Assembly: GCF_042684665.1 (NCBI RefSeq)
Contig: NZ_JBHULY010000039.1
Coordinates: forward strand, 62,001 to 126,000
Length of the DNA stretch: 64,000 nucleotides
Direction: 5' to 3'
DNA from: Jejuia rubra
GTDB lineage: Bacteria > Bacteroidota > Bacteroidia > Flavobacteriales > Flavobacteriaceae
Part shown: one piece after another, positions 26,901 through 35,244 of the stretch
Numbering within the stretch: the first letter of the stretch is position 1
Layout: each line of letters opens with the position of its first letter
Position numbers and translations under genes: made by a program
The notes under the pieces: model-generated
Database searches by the model: none
What the model was told of the DNA's origin: nothing
Seen by the model: the letters and a program-made list of their open reading frames with translations, nothing else

Positions 26901-28858
26901 TCATCACAAAGTGCAAAATCTCCGGTGTCGGTACCAGTTAACAATAAATTGGTGTGTATTTCCAATGGAGCAATGGAAGCACAGCCGGTAGCGTTATCCT
27001 CTACCCGAACATACACTACTTGCACCTCAGGTGCTATATTTTGATAGTTGGTTTCATTGGCAATGGCATCAGTGTTATTTACGGCATCATCGTTACTTTC
27101 ATGGAACGAAACTGTAACATCTGAAAGGGGTAGGCCGTCTAAAACATCAGATATGGCTTGAGTTAAGTCAAATGTATCAAAACCATCATGGTCGGTGTCA
27201 CAACCATCTAACGGTGTGGGTTCCCTATTAATTACGGGCCCGTTGGTAATATTGATGGTAAGCGGAGCTGAGGTATTATAACATCCTGTGGCAGAATTGA
27301 TAACCCTAACATAAACTGTTTCGCTAGGGGTATTAGTGTTGACATAAGGTGTTGGGATGGGGTTGTTCCCATTATCGGCATCAAGTGCGTTGTAATGATA
27401 ACTTACCGTAAGCGCTGTATCTCCCATAGTAATTTCGTCATCCTTTACCGTAAGATCTATAGTCGTAAATCCATCACTTGGATCATTGTCGGTATCGCAT
27501 ATTTCCAGAACGGAGGGGTCCATAATATCCGGAATGGGGTTTACCACTAAATTGAATGTAGAATAGGCAATACACCCTGTGTCCATATCGTCTATTCGAA
27601 TAAAAATAGGTTGCGTTAACGATGTGTTTTGAATTGGAGTGGTGATGGGATTTGCACTATTTCTGGCGTCAGCATCTGACAAATGGTATGAAAAAGTGGT
27701 ATTTGTAAATGTGGACGGAAAGATGCCCATAACCTCTGTGTTCTTTGTAGAGAGATCAAACGTTTCAACTTCATCGCCACTGAGGTCGTCACAGAGCATA
27801 TAGTCCGAAATTGGAGAAAGGGTGATTTCGGTTTGAATGTTAACCACAATTTCGTCCTCTTCCACACAGGCTGTGCTATTAAGAGTATTGGTAATTTCAA
27901 CGCGATAGGTGCCACTTTGGGTAACATCTAATGTTGGGTTCGTTTCTCCGGAAATTAGAACATTATCACGAAACCAGGCGTAAGTTGCACTGGGACTCTG
28001 GATATCTCCATCCAGTGTGATGGATTGGGCGCAAGTGTCAATATCGTCTCCTAAATCCAGAATTTTGAAACTATCTCCTTCGATAAATACTGCTGAATCA
28101 AATTCATTATCAAACCCATCGGCAATTACCAATTTGATATGGTATGTTACGAAAGGGGTAATTGTAGTCGATGCAGTAAATACTTCAGTTCTTCCATTAT
28201 AGTTGGTGTCACCAATATTATAGCCGTCAAAATATTGCTCGTTCTGGGCGGCACACACACCTACAATTTCGTCGTGCACCGTATTTGTATTTACTGGAGT
28301 TGTCGTACCAGGAACCAAGGCAATATTTTGATAGGGCAACCCGCTACCTGCCTCTCGTATCAGGAATGCAAATCCATCGGAAACGTTACAGGGATTGATA
28401 CCAGAATACTCCTCCGAGGCCAGTAAATAATTGAACTGTACCCTATTGGAAATGGAAACAAAGTCGAATTCTATGGAGGTTGCATTAAGGGTATTGGTAA
28501 TACCAAGTGCAGCTTCCAAATCAGGGTCGGTGCCCCAAATATCTGAGCCTTCGCTTAGTGTGGTTGTGGTAACCGCATTTCCAGCAGATTCGGCTGCCCC
28601 CGTGGATAGCATGATACCGTTCTCAAATGGAAAATTGGAACTTCCCCTGCTAAATTCCCCATAGCTCCTAAAGCCAGTGCTATTACCATTAACGGTAGAG
28701 GTGATGTTAGATACTTCAACACAACCGTCTACTAAATTATCTTCTATAAGCTGCCGAACGGTTACGTTTCCATTAACAGTAATTTGCTGGGAAACCGCTG
28801 AGTTAACTGCAAAGACTAATGCAATTAGCAATAGACAAACATGTAGGCTCTTTTTCAA
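23975..28858 (-). CDS. Giant T9SS type B surface protein with choice-of-anchor L domain and 11 acidic modules
   Basis: 1627 aa from a TTG start (28858) that gives a good signal peptide (KKSLHVCLLLIALVFA, then SAVSQQ). Residues ~25-275 are a choice-of-anchor L domain (NGIMLSTGAAESAG, FNYLLASEEY, SDGFAFLIRE, VIADGFDNEFDSAVF). A short Ig-like segment follows. From ~350 to ~1395 there are eleven tandem ~95-residue modules, each opening CDD-x-x-x-DG-x-x-x-F-x-L and closing with IYVRVEN/T-x-C. An Ig-like domain and a type B sorting domain follow (FVTPNGDGDFDTW, YNRHGKLLKML, GWDGTFNGS, GHFALKR). Same architecture and orientation as its neighbours, so the three are paralogues. Probably cell-surface or matrix; function not determinable. 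Confidence 0.88.
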   Translation of the reverse strand: MKKSLHVCLLLIALVFAVNSAVSQQITVNGNVTVRQLIEDNLVDGCVEVSNITSTVNGNSTGFRSYGEFSRGSSNFPFENGIMLSTGAAESAGNAVTTTTLSEGSDIWGTDPDLEAALGITNTLNATSIEFDFVSISNRVQFNYLLASEEYSGINPCNVSDGFAFLIREAGSGLPYQNIALVPGTTTPVNTNTVHDEIVGVCAAQNEQYFDGYNIGDTNYNGRTEVFTASTTITPFVTYHIKLVIADGFDNEFDSAVFIEGDSFKILDLGDDIDTCAQSITLDGDIQSPSATYAWFRDNVLISGETNPTLDVTQSGTYRVEITNTLNSTACVEEDEIVVNIQTEITLSPISDYMLCDDLSGDEVETFDLSTKNTEVMGIFPSTFTNTTFSYHLSDADARNSANPITTPIQNTSLTQPIFIRIDDMDTGCIAYSTFNLVVNPIPDIMDPSVLEICDTDNDPSDGFTTIDLTVKDDEITMGDTALTVSYHYNALDADNGNNPIPTPYVNTNTPSETVYVRVINSATGCYNTSAPLTINITNGPVINREPTPLDGCDTDHDGFDTFDLTQAISDVLDGLPLSDVTVSFHESNDDAVNNTDAIANETNYQNIAPEVQVVYVRVEDNATGCASIAPLEIHTNLLLTGTDTGDFALCDDPSNDGIIDFNLFIVETFIADNIDNVTVTFYESEAEYNANNPIDKNNLYPASNPTTLFIEIENGSCTEVSEINLIVNPVLIFDPFDPVPYCDDDDDGIVSIDLSSFDELILGGNTDFIVTYFGSFDDADTNFDPLPPFYTNSQPQETIYARIESDGTGCYTVNEFQIEVVAAPGVTTPTPFTVCDDDQDGLTVLNLEDKILEIVPDTTGLDISFFTNENDAINDTNPITTPTDYETGTQTIYVRVTSNTTVSRCYDIAELEVYVNTVPVFSTISNFQICEDDGDNQAEFLFSDWDAEILNGQTGKEVLYFEDAGYTNPIDKNTLYINTSSPQTIYVRVENITDASCMAETSFFIEVGANPVYNVPGSFLVCDDASNDGVETFDLQRKIDEISQGSPSDLIISFFNDEQNALDNVNQIDLQYTNTQNPEQLYARIENNGSDCTVIEEFGINVVASPDLSEAEVFTQCDDDYDGLVSFNLDDAEYENFDRFQTDISVHYFENMADVEDDNLAIPNPNSYMSASGTVYIKVTNNQTTCFTVIPLTLEVIALPNINFNDIIPICDNDTNTFDLSTVDEMLVDDVNAVIINYFNSSTDAQNNMGALNDTYSYSASSHTIYTRIESVSTQCITYSSFTLQINPNPIANAPQNLIKCDDDDDGLLVFNLTEANADILGTQPAGDYNITFYNTFDDAEMDTNRIPSSYEATDGEIIYARLENGNTGCYDTTQFATMINPLPIIPIEDVPLCIDDLPLIIDAYTGNPNDTYLWSTTVNPAVNGFTGSQITLTNTSQVGDYTVEVTRPHANAESCVDSKTITVIDSQQAIFAEPEIVNFSDPNSVVVNVNGIGNYVYRLNEGEPQTSNVFLNVPLGENTIYVDDLSGCATAETEVFIIDIPKFVTPNGDGDFDTWHIVGANMLPGSLVYIYNRHGKLLKMLAHNSPGWDGTFNGSNMPADDYWFSADIVQNGESFNIRGHFALKR

Positions 28859-28988
28859 TTTGTAACATTTGGGTGAAACAATATATTTTTTGAGGGCTTA
28901 TTTAGGCATCGAAAATAACTTTTTTTTAGACGAAACGCAAAAAAAATCCGATGAAATGCAATTAAATTGGTTTTATTCTCATAATGCC

Positions 28989-31763
28989 TTAATATTTTAG
29001 TGTAAAATGGTTCTTGAACACCCTGCCGTCTTGAAGGGTTACAAAGAACCAATAGTCGTCGGTTGGCAATCTCAAACCATTCAGTGTACCATCCCAACCG
29101 TTGCCAAGTGGATCTAGTTCTTTTACCAATTTACCATATCTATTGTAAATTTTGACTTTAGTATTAGGCTGGAACATTTCAGAAACACCTAAAACATTCC
29201 AAGTATCGCTAGAACCGTCGTTATTGGGTGTGAAATACTTTGGAAAACCTACTATGGAGACATCTTCCGATACTGTACCGCAATTGTTTTTCACATCTCT
29301 CACATAAACCCTGTAAATGCCGGGTCTTATATTAACGAATGTATCGCTATTTTGGTATGGAGCCACAATGTTGCCGTCGCTATCTTCTAGCTGAAATTGA
29401 TAGGTGCCATCTCCCGAAACGATAACTGCTACAGGTGTATTGTTGTAAGTATTGTTGTCGCTAAAATCAAAGCCTTCAATTTTGGCGATATTTGATGGTT
29501 CAACTTCTATAGTTTTTGCTTTGGAACACCCGGTGATTTTATCTATTACGTTTACTTGGTAGGTTCCTGTTTGGTTCACTGTAATAGTTGGGCTTTGTGA
29601 GATAAGCGTTCCTGTATTATCTGTCCATTCATATCTGAAATTAGAAATATCCGATGTGAATACTCCAGCTTCCAAAGTGATGGGTTCTGGGAAAAAATTA
29701 GTACAGTAGTAGGCCGTGGTACTTGCATCATCGATCTCCGGAAGCGGGTAAACCGTTAATTTGATTTCGCCAATGCCGTAACAGTTATTCTCGTTTTCAA
29801 CCCTTGCATAAACAGTTTGGCTAAAGGCAGTAGTGTTGGTATATTGTTCTGGCAACTCATTTCGTTCAAGTAATGCATCATCATAGCTTGCATAAAAAGC
29901 AATACTTGCACTGGCTGGCGCCCCTCCCAAAATGGTGGTATTTGCATTGGACAGAGTAAATTCCTGAAAGCCGTCTTCCACACCATCATCATCACATGTA
30001 GTCAGTTCTTCGTTTAAAACACTTGTTAGGCTCACAGCTAAGGTCAATTCTGAAGTGTTGCTACAGGTAGTATCTGTATTTATGACTTCAACATAAATTA
30101 TTTGTGGATTGGTTGCATTTTGAAAATCGTTGGGGATTGAAATCCGATTAGTTTTTGAGGCGTCCCTGTAAAAGTTGACAGACAGGTTTGGCTCACTTGC
30201 TGTAAAAATTTCAATAGCTTTATTAAGATTAAAGCGAGTTATTCCGTCGTTTGGCTGTGCGTCTTCATCACATTGAAGTAATGTGTAGTCTGTGGTAATG
30301 GGTTTAGGCTTAAATTGCATTAAAGCTTGCCCTTCAAGTCCGTTGCATTTTTCTCCATCAATTTCAATGATTACTTCATATATCCCCGATTCGTTGACGG
30401 ATAAGGTGTTTGTATCATTGGTAAGATCTAAATTGTCCTTGCTCCAAAAGTAAACTGCTCCATCTATGTCCGGCGCCCGCAATGTATACGAGTCGCCTTC
30501 ACATAAACTAAGTGAATTTGAGGAAGATCCATTTTGAATAATATCGATTTTTTCATTGAAAAAAGAAGTAAGAAAAGGTGGAAGGCCTTGAGTGGAGCGG
30601 TTTGGGGACAACTCAATCCCATTATGGTCGTAATTGCAAGCCTGTCCTCTCTGGTTGGGATCATGTATTATTGCCAAATACGGAATCCCAAAATTATAGG
30701 TAGCAGCTAAAGCACGATAAATTTTTCCGTTTGGCCCTAACTGAAGTGAGCCTCTATACAGCTGACGCTCGTCTATGGTAAATTCTGATGCTTGGATATC
30801 GGCTTCCGTAACATCAAATTGAGTTAAAGTGGACCTATGGTTAGTTGGGTCGTTATTTGCCAATGGGATGTTCAGGTTGTTGTAGTTGTTGGAGGAATGG
30901 ACATAAAGGAATTGGTTGTTTGGCGAAAATTCCACACCATATGGAAAATTGTTCAAGCCAGAAATATTTAGCTGCAATTGATTGCTTACAATTCCGGTGG
31001 TGGCGTCAAAATCATAGAGTAATAGTCTGTTGTTGCCTGGTGGATCAATGGTATTGTTGGTCATATTGGCTACTGCCATTTTTGTTCCATCCGGCGAGAG
31101 CTTTAAATTACCTCTGGCATCAAATACACTTAGATTGTTAAATGTCGATTTAACCGGAGTCGTACGGACTCCAGTGTTGCTTACCTCAAAAGCGTGATAC
31201 GTATTAAAACCTGCCTCTAATCCATTCTCTGAGGAAAAAGCAATTACCCAAAGGGATTCGGTCTCACAATCTTTTAAAACGGCAGTCAATTTTTCTGAAC
31301 AAGTGCCTAAAAGGTTGATGTTTTTCGTAGTAACTTCTCCACGGCCTTCGTCTCTTCTCATGTCAACTTCAGAGTAATTTAGGCCATAATTAAACCCGTC
31401 AAGTTCATTGTCCACAGTAAATACGTAATACGAATCTGGATGGCTTGGTTTCGGAACTATTATTGCCGATTGGGTACTGGAGGCGTCCCCAAACAGGTCT
31501 GTGCCTCCTATCATGACATCGTGTTCCTTATTCCAAATGGTAGAGCCGTCGGTGTAAAAAAGCAAATTGCCAAAATTATCAGAAATTGAAGCACAGCCTT
31601 CATTTGTAAAAAGGTTTCCGTCGTTCAATGAAGTGGCTACTCCGGTAAAAGGATCAAAACTTACGCCTCCGCCGTATCCAAAATACCAATTGGAGGCTTC
31701 ACCTTGCGCACAAACACCAGCGTTTACGACAAATAGAATCACTAAAAGGGCAATTTTTTTCAT
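28989..31763 (-). CDS. T9SS type B surface protein with N-terminal propeller and two acidic modules
   Basis: 924 aa. Signal peptide MKKIALLVILFVVNAGVCAQ. Residues ~20-410 look like a WD40/beta-propeller (NWYFGYGGGVSFDP, GNLLFYTDGSTIWN, SPDGTKMAVANM, LGPNGKIYRAL). A PKD/Ig-like segment follows (~425-490), then two copies of the ~90-residue acidic module (opening QCDEDAQPNDG near 498 and TCDDDGVEDG near 590), an Ig-like domain (YEWTDNTGTLI), and the type B C-terminal domain (YFTPNNDGSSDTW, YNRYGKLVKEL, GWDGTLNG, NHFTLKY). It belongs to a row of three related genes on one strand. Exported by T9SS. Confidence 0.88.
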   Translation of the reverse strand: MKKIALLVILFVVNAGVCAQGEASNWYFGYGGGVSFDPFTGVATSLNDGNLFTNEGCASISDNFGNLLFYTDGSTIWNKEHDVMIGGTDLFGDASSTQSAIIVPKPSHPDSYYVFTVDNELDGFNYGLNYSEVDMRRDEGRGEVTTKNINLLGTCSEKLTAVLKDCETESLWVIAFSSENGLEAGFNTYHAFEVSNTGVRTTPVKSTFNNLSVFDARGNLKLSPDGTKMAVANMTNNTIDPPGNNRLLLYDFDATTGIVSNQLQLNISGLNNFPYGVEFSPNNQFLYVHSSNNYNNLNIPLANNDPTNHRSTLTQFDVTEADIQASEFTIDERQLYRGSLQLGPNGKIYRALAATYNFGIPYLAIIHDPNQRGQACNYDHNGIELSPNRSTQGLPPFLTSFFNEKIDIIQNGSSSNSLSLCEGDSYTLRAPDIDGAVYFWSKDNLDLTNDTNTLSVNESGIYEVIIEIDGEKCNGLEGQALMQFKPKPITTDYTLLQCDEDAQPNDGITRFNLNKAIEIFTASEPNLSVNFYRDASKTNRISIPNDFQNATNPQIIYVEVINTDTTCSNTSELTLAVSLTSVLNEELTTCDDDGVEDGFQEFTLSNANTTILGGAPASASIAFYASYDDALLERNELPEQYTNTTAFSQTVYARVENENNCYGIGEIKLTVYPLPEIDDASTTAYYCTNFFPEPITLEAGVFTSDISNFRYEWTDNTGTLISQSPTITVNQTGTYQVNVIDKITGCSKAKTIEVEPSNIAKIEGFDFSDNNTYNNTPVAVIVSGDGTYQFQLEDSDGNIVAPYQNSDTFVNIRPGIYRVYVRDVKNNCGTVSEDVSIVGFPKYFTPNNDGSSDTWNVLGVSEMFQPNTKVKIYNRYGKLVKELDPLGNGWDGTLNGLRLPTDDYWFFVTLQDGRVFKNHFTLKY

Positions 31764-31782
31764 CTTTTCATAGCAATGCCAT

Positions 31783-31790
31783 CAAAGATA
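31783..31790 (-). promoter_or_regulatory. -7 box upstream of the 924-aa T9SS gene
   Basis: TATCTTTG on the minus strand, 19 nt before the ATG at 31763 and directly after the ABC permease stop. No TTG at the expected -33 distance. Confidence 0.4.
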
Positions 31791-32615
31791 TTATAAATCG
31801 CGCTTTTTTAATAATCTGTACGATAAAAAGATGAATAGTCCTGTCCAAGCCAAAACGATTAAGATTTCATGGAAGTGCACTCCGTAATCGTGAATAAACT
31901 CCTGGTTGTTTGGAGCCTTCATTGATGCTATGCGCAATGCGGGCCAGTCAATCAATTTGTACATGGACTTTAAAGGGAAAAGATTGTGTATGCCCGTAGC
32001 TATATCGTCATTGGTAAATTTGTATATAATGGCATATATAATCCACTCCAAGATGAAAAGGATGAATAAAAAGGCCAACGCAAAAGCCGAGCGTTTTACT
32101 AACATTCCAAGTAATAGGCACAAGCTGAAAAATCCAATCAGTTTGACACAGTAAGCCAAAAGAAACTCTGTGTCGGCAAATATGATACTAAACTCGTTGT
32201 AACTAGAATAATAAAGGCCTATGGCCATAGTCAATACAAAAATAATGGCAGTTGAGACCAAGGAGAAGAATATGATAGTGTAAAACTTGGAAAGAATAAA
32301 TTCTTTTTTGCTCAAGCCGTCAATTAAATTTTGTTTGATGGTTTTATTGCTATACTCGTTTCCTATCATACTCACTACTACAATGGCGAAAAAGAGCTTG
32401 AAATGTGCCGCAAAATAGGTAACTAAATGCCAAATTAATGGAAAATTAAAAACGCCCCATTCCCCAAGTTCTATAGTGAAATAGCCGAAAAAAGGTATTT
32501 TTAAAGAGGATAAAAAGATTATAAAAAGAGGTAAAATAAACGAGATGAAAATAAGTGTTTTACTCGTTTTATTGAGCATTAGTTTTTGCAATTCTAGCTT
32601 CAGAAGTCGTAACAT
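31791..32615 (-). CDS. ABC-2 type transporter permease
   Basis: 274 aa with about six hydrophobic helices: FISFILPLFIIFLSSL, LFFAIVVVSMIGNEYS, TIIFFSLVSTAIIFVLTMAIGL, LLAYCVKLIGFFSLCLLLGML, FALAFLFILFILEWIIYAIIY and a C-terminal ILIVLAWTGLFIFLSY. After helix 2 comes the motif NEYSNKTIKQNLIDG, typical of ABC-2 exporter permeases with their regulatory loop. It lies 10 nt downstream of the ATPase gene and forms one transporter with it. Substrate unknown (antibiotic-resistance-type or lipid export are typical for the family). Confidence 0.85.
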   Translation of the reverse strand: MLRLLKLELQKLMLNKTSKTLIFISFILPLFIIFLSSLKIPFFGYFTIELGEWGVFNFPLIWHLVTYFAAHFKLFFAIVVVSMIGNEYSNKTIKQNLIDGLSKKEFILSKFYTIIFFSLVSTAIIFVLTMAIGLYYSSYNEFSIIFADTEFLLAYCVKLIGFFSLCLLLGMLVKRSAFALAFLFILFILEWIIYAIIYKFTNDDIATGIHNLFPLKSMYKLIDWPALRIASMKAPNNQEFIHDYGVHFHEILIVLAWTGLFIFLSYRLLKKRDL

Positions 32616-32625
32616 TTCTATGGGG

Positions 32626-33522
32626 TTATTGGTTGTCGGTTAGTTGTAAAAATTGTTCTTCAAGGCTTTCTTTGCGTTGGACTAAATGTGTTAGAATTAT
32701 ACCTTTTTCGAAAAGAAGTTTGTTGAATTCGTCCGAAGGCAGCGGTTCATTTAAAAATGCGGTAATCAATTCGCCTTCTACCTTTATCTTTCCAAAGGAT
32801 GAGTTGTTATTTAAAAAATCAAGAAGTTCTTGACTGTTTTTGCATTTTAATTCAAAGAAACCGTGACTTGAAATCATTTCGTCCACACGGCCTGAATACA
32901 GCTTTACGCCTTTTCGCAGTACAACTACATGAGTGCATACTTTTTCAACTTCGTCTAAAAGATGTGAGGCCAATAATATTGTAGTGCCTTGATTGGCAAT
33001 ATCCTTTATGATTTGTCGGATTTGATGGATGCCCTGAGGGTCTAAACCATTTGTAGGCTCATCCAAAATCAAAATTTCAGGGTCGTTTAAAAGGGCGGAG
33101 GCAATGGCCAATCGCTGTTTCATTCCCAATGAAAAGGTTTTGAATTTACTGTCCTTTCTGCTTAAAAGACCAACGATCTCAAGTTTTTCCTCAATTTTAG
33201 AATAATCAACTTCCTTTATTCTGCAAACCAATTTGAGGTTTTCAAACGCTGTCATGTATGGGTAGAAGTTGGGGCGCTCGATAATAGCGCCTACTTTTTT
33301 AAGGGCATCATGGGTAGTGGTATTGCCATCAAACCACTTAAAACCTCCCGAGGTTTTGTTCACAACATTCAGTACTACGCCAAGGGTAGTGGATTTACCG
33401 CTTCCGTTAGGCCCTAAAATCCCATAAACATTGCCTTTGTTTATGGTGAAGGACAAATCTTGTACTGCAGTTAAATATCCAAATTTTTTTGTCAGGTTGT
33501 TGATTGTTAAAATAGGTTCCAA
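32626..33522 (-). CDS. ABC transporter ATP-binding protein
   Basis: 298 aa from a TTG start at 33522 (L/MEPILTINNLTKKFG), where homology-like sequence begins; a longer in-frame extension would run into the divergent gene and lacks family features. Walker A GPNGSGKST, signature FSLGMKQR, Walker B ILILDEPTNGLD and switch His in LLASHLLDEV are all intact. A C-terminal extension of ~80 residues is usual for the BcrA/CcmA type. It pairs with the permease downstream to form an exporter. Confidence 0.9.
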   Translation of the reverse strand: MEPILTINNLTKKFGYLTAVQDLSFTINKGNVYGILGPNGSGKSTTLGVVLNVVNKTSGGFKWFDGNTTTHDALKKVGAIIERPNFYPYMTAFENLKLVCRIKEVDYSKIEEKLEIVGLLSRKDSKFKTFSLGMKQRLAIASALLNDPEILILDEPTNGLDPQGIHQIRQIIKDIANQGTTILLASHLLDEVEKVCTHVVVLRKGVKLYSGRVDEMISSHGFFELKCKNSQELLDFLNNNSSFGKIKVEGELITAFLNEPLPSDEFNKLLFEKGIILTHLVQRKESLEEQFLQLTDNQ

Positions 33523-33611
33523 GCGAAAAAGTTTTTTGCCGAAAAGTGTTCGGCTATTGATTAGTTTATATTTATGACGAGGTGTTGCATATTTTGTTAC
33601 ATAAAATCCCT

Positions 33612-33619
33612 TAAATTTG
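33612..33619 (+). promoter_or_regulatory. -7 box for the kinase-like gene
   Basis: TAAATTTG lies 15 nt before the ATG at 33635. TTG trinucleotides occur at 33585 and 33594, with spacings of 24 and 15 nt, slightly outside the usual range. Confidence 0.35.
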
Positions 33620-33634
33620 AGCAATCGAAGTATT

Positions 33635-34699
33635 ATGGAAGACTTAAAAATATCTAAGCGAAAACCGTCGTATCCAATTTCTGCTAAGCTAAATAAATAC
33701 CTGTCGGAATACAACAGGATTACAAAAACCCCAATTTTTTATGATGATTTGTTGCGGTTTCAAGGGGCCATTGAGGTGTATGATAAGGATGATAACGATA
33801 CCCTTTGGATTCGCGTGTACTACAGTGAGTTTGACCGGGAGGAAATCGATTTGGCTCTGAAAAAGGTGTATGCTTATCTGCATTCTGATGGCAACGAGAG
33901 CATTTTCCCGTTTTTAAGTGTTGATGCCATTGACTACTGCACTTTTGGGAATTCTAAGCCTTTTCGAATAAAGATTAGGAATATTATGAACGATAACTAT
34001 ACCTATTTCTATGTGAAAACGGCAGATGCATCACGTATTTATGGATTGGAGCTGGAGCACATGCTTTCGCCCTATAATTTGAATTTTTTGGTGAACAATA
34101 CCACCTTGATTGAAGAGCATATTGTGGGTATCCCGGGAGATGTGTTTATAAAAGATATGTTACCCAATTGCACAAAAAGGGAAAAGTCTCAAATAGCAAA
34201 GGAATTTGTGAAATTTAATGAGCGATGCATGATTCGATTACTTGGGGATATGCGCTCTTACAATTATGTAATTGTACCCACGCATGATTTTGACAATGTG
34301 GTGTACAGGATTCGAGCTATTGATTTTGACCAACAGTCGTACGAAGGAAAGTTTAATATTTACCGCCCACAATTTTTTAAGGAAAATACTAAAATGGTTG
34401 AAATGGTTTCTGAAAGTATTCAAAAACTATCCATTGACCAATATAAAATTGAGGAGCGCTCCATATTGGTTAAGCGTTTAAAAAGTTTTAATGACAGGAT
34501 TAATGCGCTCCTAAAATGCATGATGAAAGATGTGATTTCCACGGATGAAAATGTGGACTTGCTAAAGGAAAAAATATTTGAGTATACTTACGACAGCAAG
34601 TTTAAGAAGTGTAAAAATATGGGAGAAATCCTCGAAGAGGCTTTGGCGTATCTAGTACATAATTATGAAAATGTAAACCCTTTAAATTTAAGACGTTAA
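33635..34699 (+). CDS. Conserved-looking cytosolic protein with kinase-like motifs
   Basis: 354 aa from ATG 33635. No signal peptide, membrane helix or family I can name. In its second half, LLGDMRSYNYVIVP is followed 10 residues later by RIRAIDFDQQSYEGK. A D-x-x-x-x-N catalytic-loop pattern followed by a short hairpin and an I-D-F-D metal-site pattern is characteristic of the aminoglycoside phosphotransferase/HipA/protein-kinase fold. The upstream half contains alternating strands (TLWIRVYYSEF, YTYFYVKTADASRIYGLELEH) that could be the N-lobe. The last ~100 residues are helical and lysine-rich. It is divergent from the ABC exporter and convergent (5 nt) with the next gene. Kinase activity is a hypothesis. 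Confidence 0.6.
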   Translation: MEDLKISKRKPSYPISAKLNKYLSEYNRITKTPIFYDDLLRFQGAIEVYDKDDNDTLWIRVYYSEFDREEIDLALKKVYAYLHSDGNESIFPFLSVDAIDYCTFGNSKPFRIKIRNIMNDNYTYFYVKTADASRIYGLELEHMLSPYNLNFLVNNTTLIEEHIVGIPGDVFIKDMLPNCTKREKSQIAKEFVKFNERCMIRLLGDMRSYNYVIVPTHDFDNVVYRIRAIDFDQQSYEGKFNIYRPQFFKENTKMVEMVSESIQKLSIDQYKIEERSILVKRLKSFNDRINALLKCMMKDVISTDENVDLLKEKIFEYTYDSKFKKCKNMGEILEEALAYLVHNYENVNPLNLRR

Positions 34700-34704
34700 T
34701 AAGT

Positions 34705-35214
34705 TTAATTCCAGTTTTCATCGAAGTCAAGATTATTGTAATCTTCGACATCCAGACCATTATCGAATTCATCAAAATCGTCATCTTCGGCTTCAAAAAT
34801 TCGCTCCGGTGCACTATCTGGAACTTGCCCTTGCACGAACATTAAATTTGGATAATCAAAACCTTCTGCCTCATCTACAATTTCGGCCAATTCAACATAA
34901 AACGTCCACATGCTTAAAAAGTCGTAGATATAGATTAGCTTGGTCTGCGCTTCGTGTACCACATCATTTATTGCGGTTTCGTTCATCAATCGTGCTGAGC
35001 CATCTTCACTCAAATCAAAAAGCGAAATCTCCTCACCTTGGTCCCATTGGTCGTTACTAATATAAAACGAAGCCATTTCACTGCCGTCAAAACCAAAAGA
35101 TTGTGTGATGATGTTATGCAAATCCTCCAAGGTATCCGTTTCCCGAATTTCTAAATCCCGAAACACATCGTCTTCGGTATCGTTGTCCAAAATCACTCGA
35201 AATCTGTAAATCAT
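34705..35214 (-). CDS. Plasmid pRiA4b ORF-3-like protein
   Basis: 169 aa. The N-terminal MIYRFRVILDND, LEDLHNIITQSFGFDG and HMASFYI-like strand (EMASFYISNDQWDQGEEI) and LIYIYDFLSMWTFYVEL match the PRiA4_ORF3 family (also called IS1096 passenger TnpR-like). No transposase or terminal repeats are present, so this is a chromosomal single gene and not a mobile element. The last ~35 residues are extremely acidic (EDDDFDEFDNG...DFDENW). Function unknown. A -7 box lies 19 nt upstream. Confidence 0.8.
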   Translation of the reverse strand: MIYRFRVILDNDTEDDVFRDLEIRETDTLEDLHNIITQSFGFDGSEMASFYISNDQWDQGEEISLFDLSEDGSARLMNETAINDVVHEAQTKLIYIYDFLSMWTFYVELAEIVDEAEGFDYPNLMFVQGQVPDSAPERIFEAEDDDFDEFDNGLDVEDYNNLDFDENWN

Positions 35215-35233
35215 TTCAATTAAATATTGGGTA

Positions 35234-35241
35234 CAAAGATA
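35234..35241 (-). promoter_or_regulatory. -7 box of the pRiA4b-like gene
   Basis: TATCTTTG on the minus strand, 19 nt before the ATG at 35214, in the 30-nt gap after the TfoX-N gene. No -33 TTG seen. Confidence 0.4.
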
Positions 35242-35244
35242 ACT

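Noticed and set aside
33523..33714. Longer N-terminus for the ABC ATPase
   Set aside because: The extension shows no family features and would overlap the promoter and start of the divergent gene; TTG 33522 fits the domain start.
34705..35214. Mobile element suggested by the IS1096/pRiA4b family name
   Set aside because: No transposase, terminal inverted repeats or target duplication nearby; the family name is historical.
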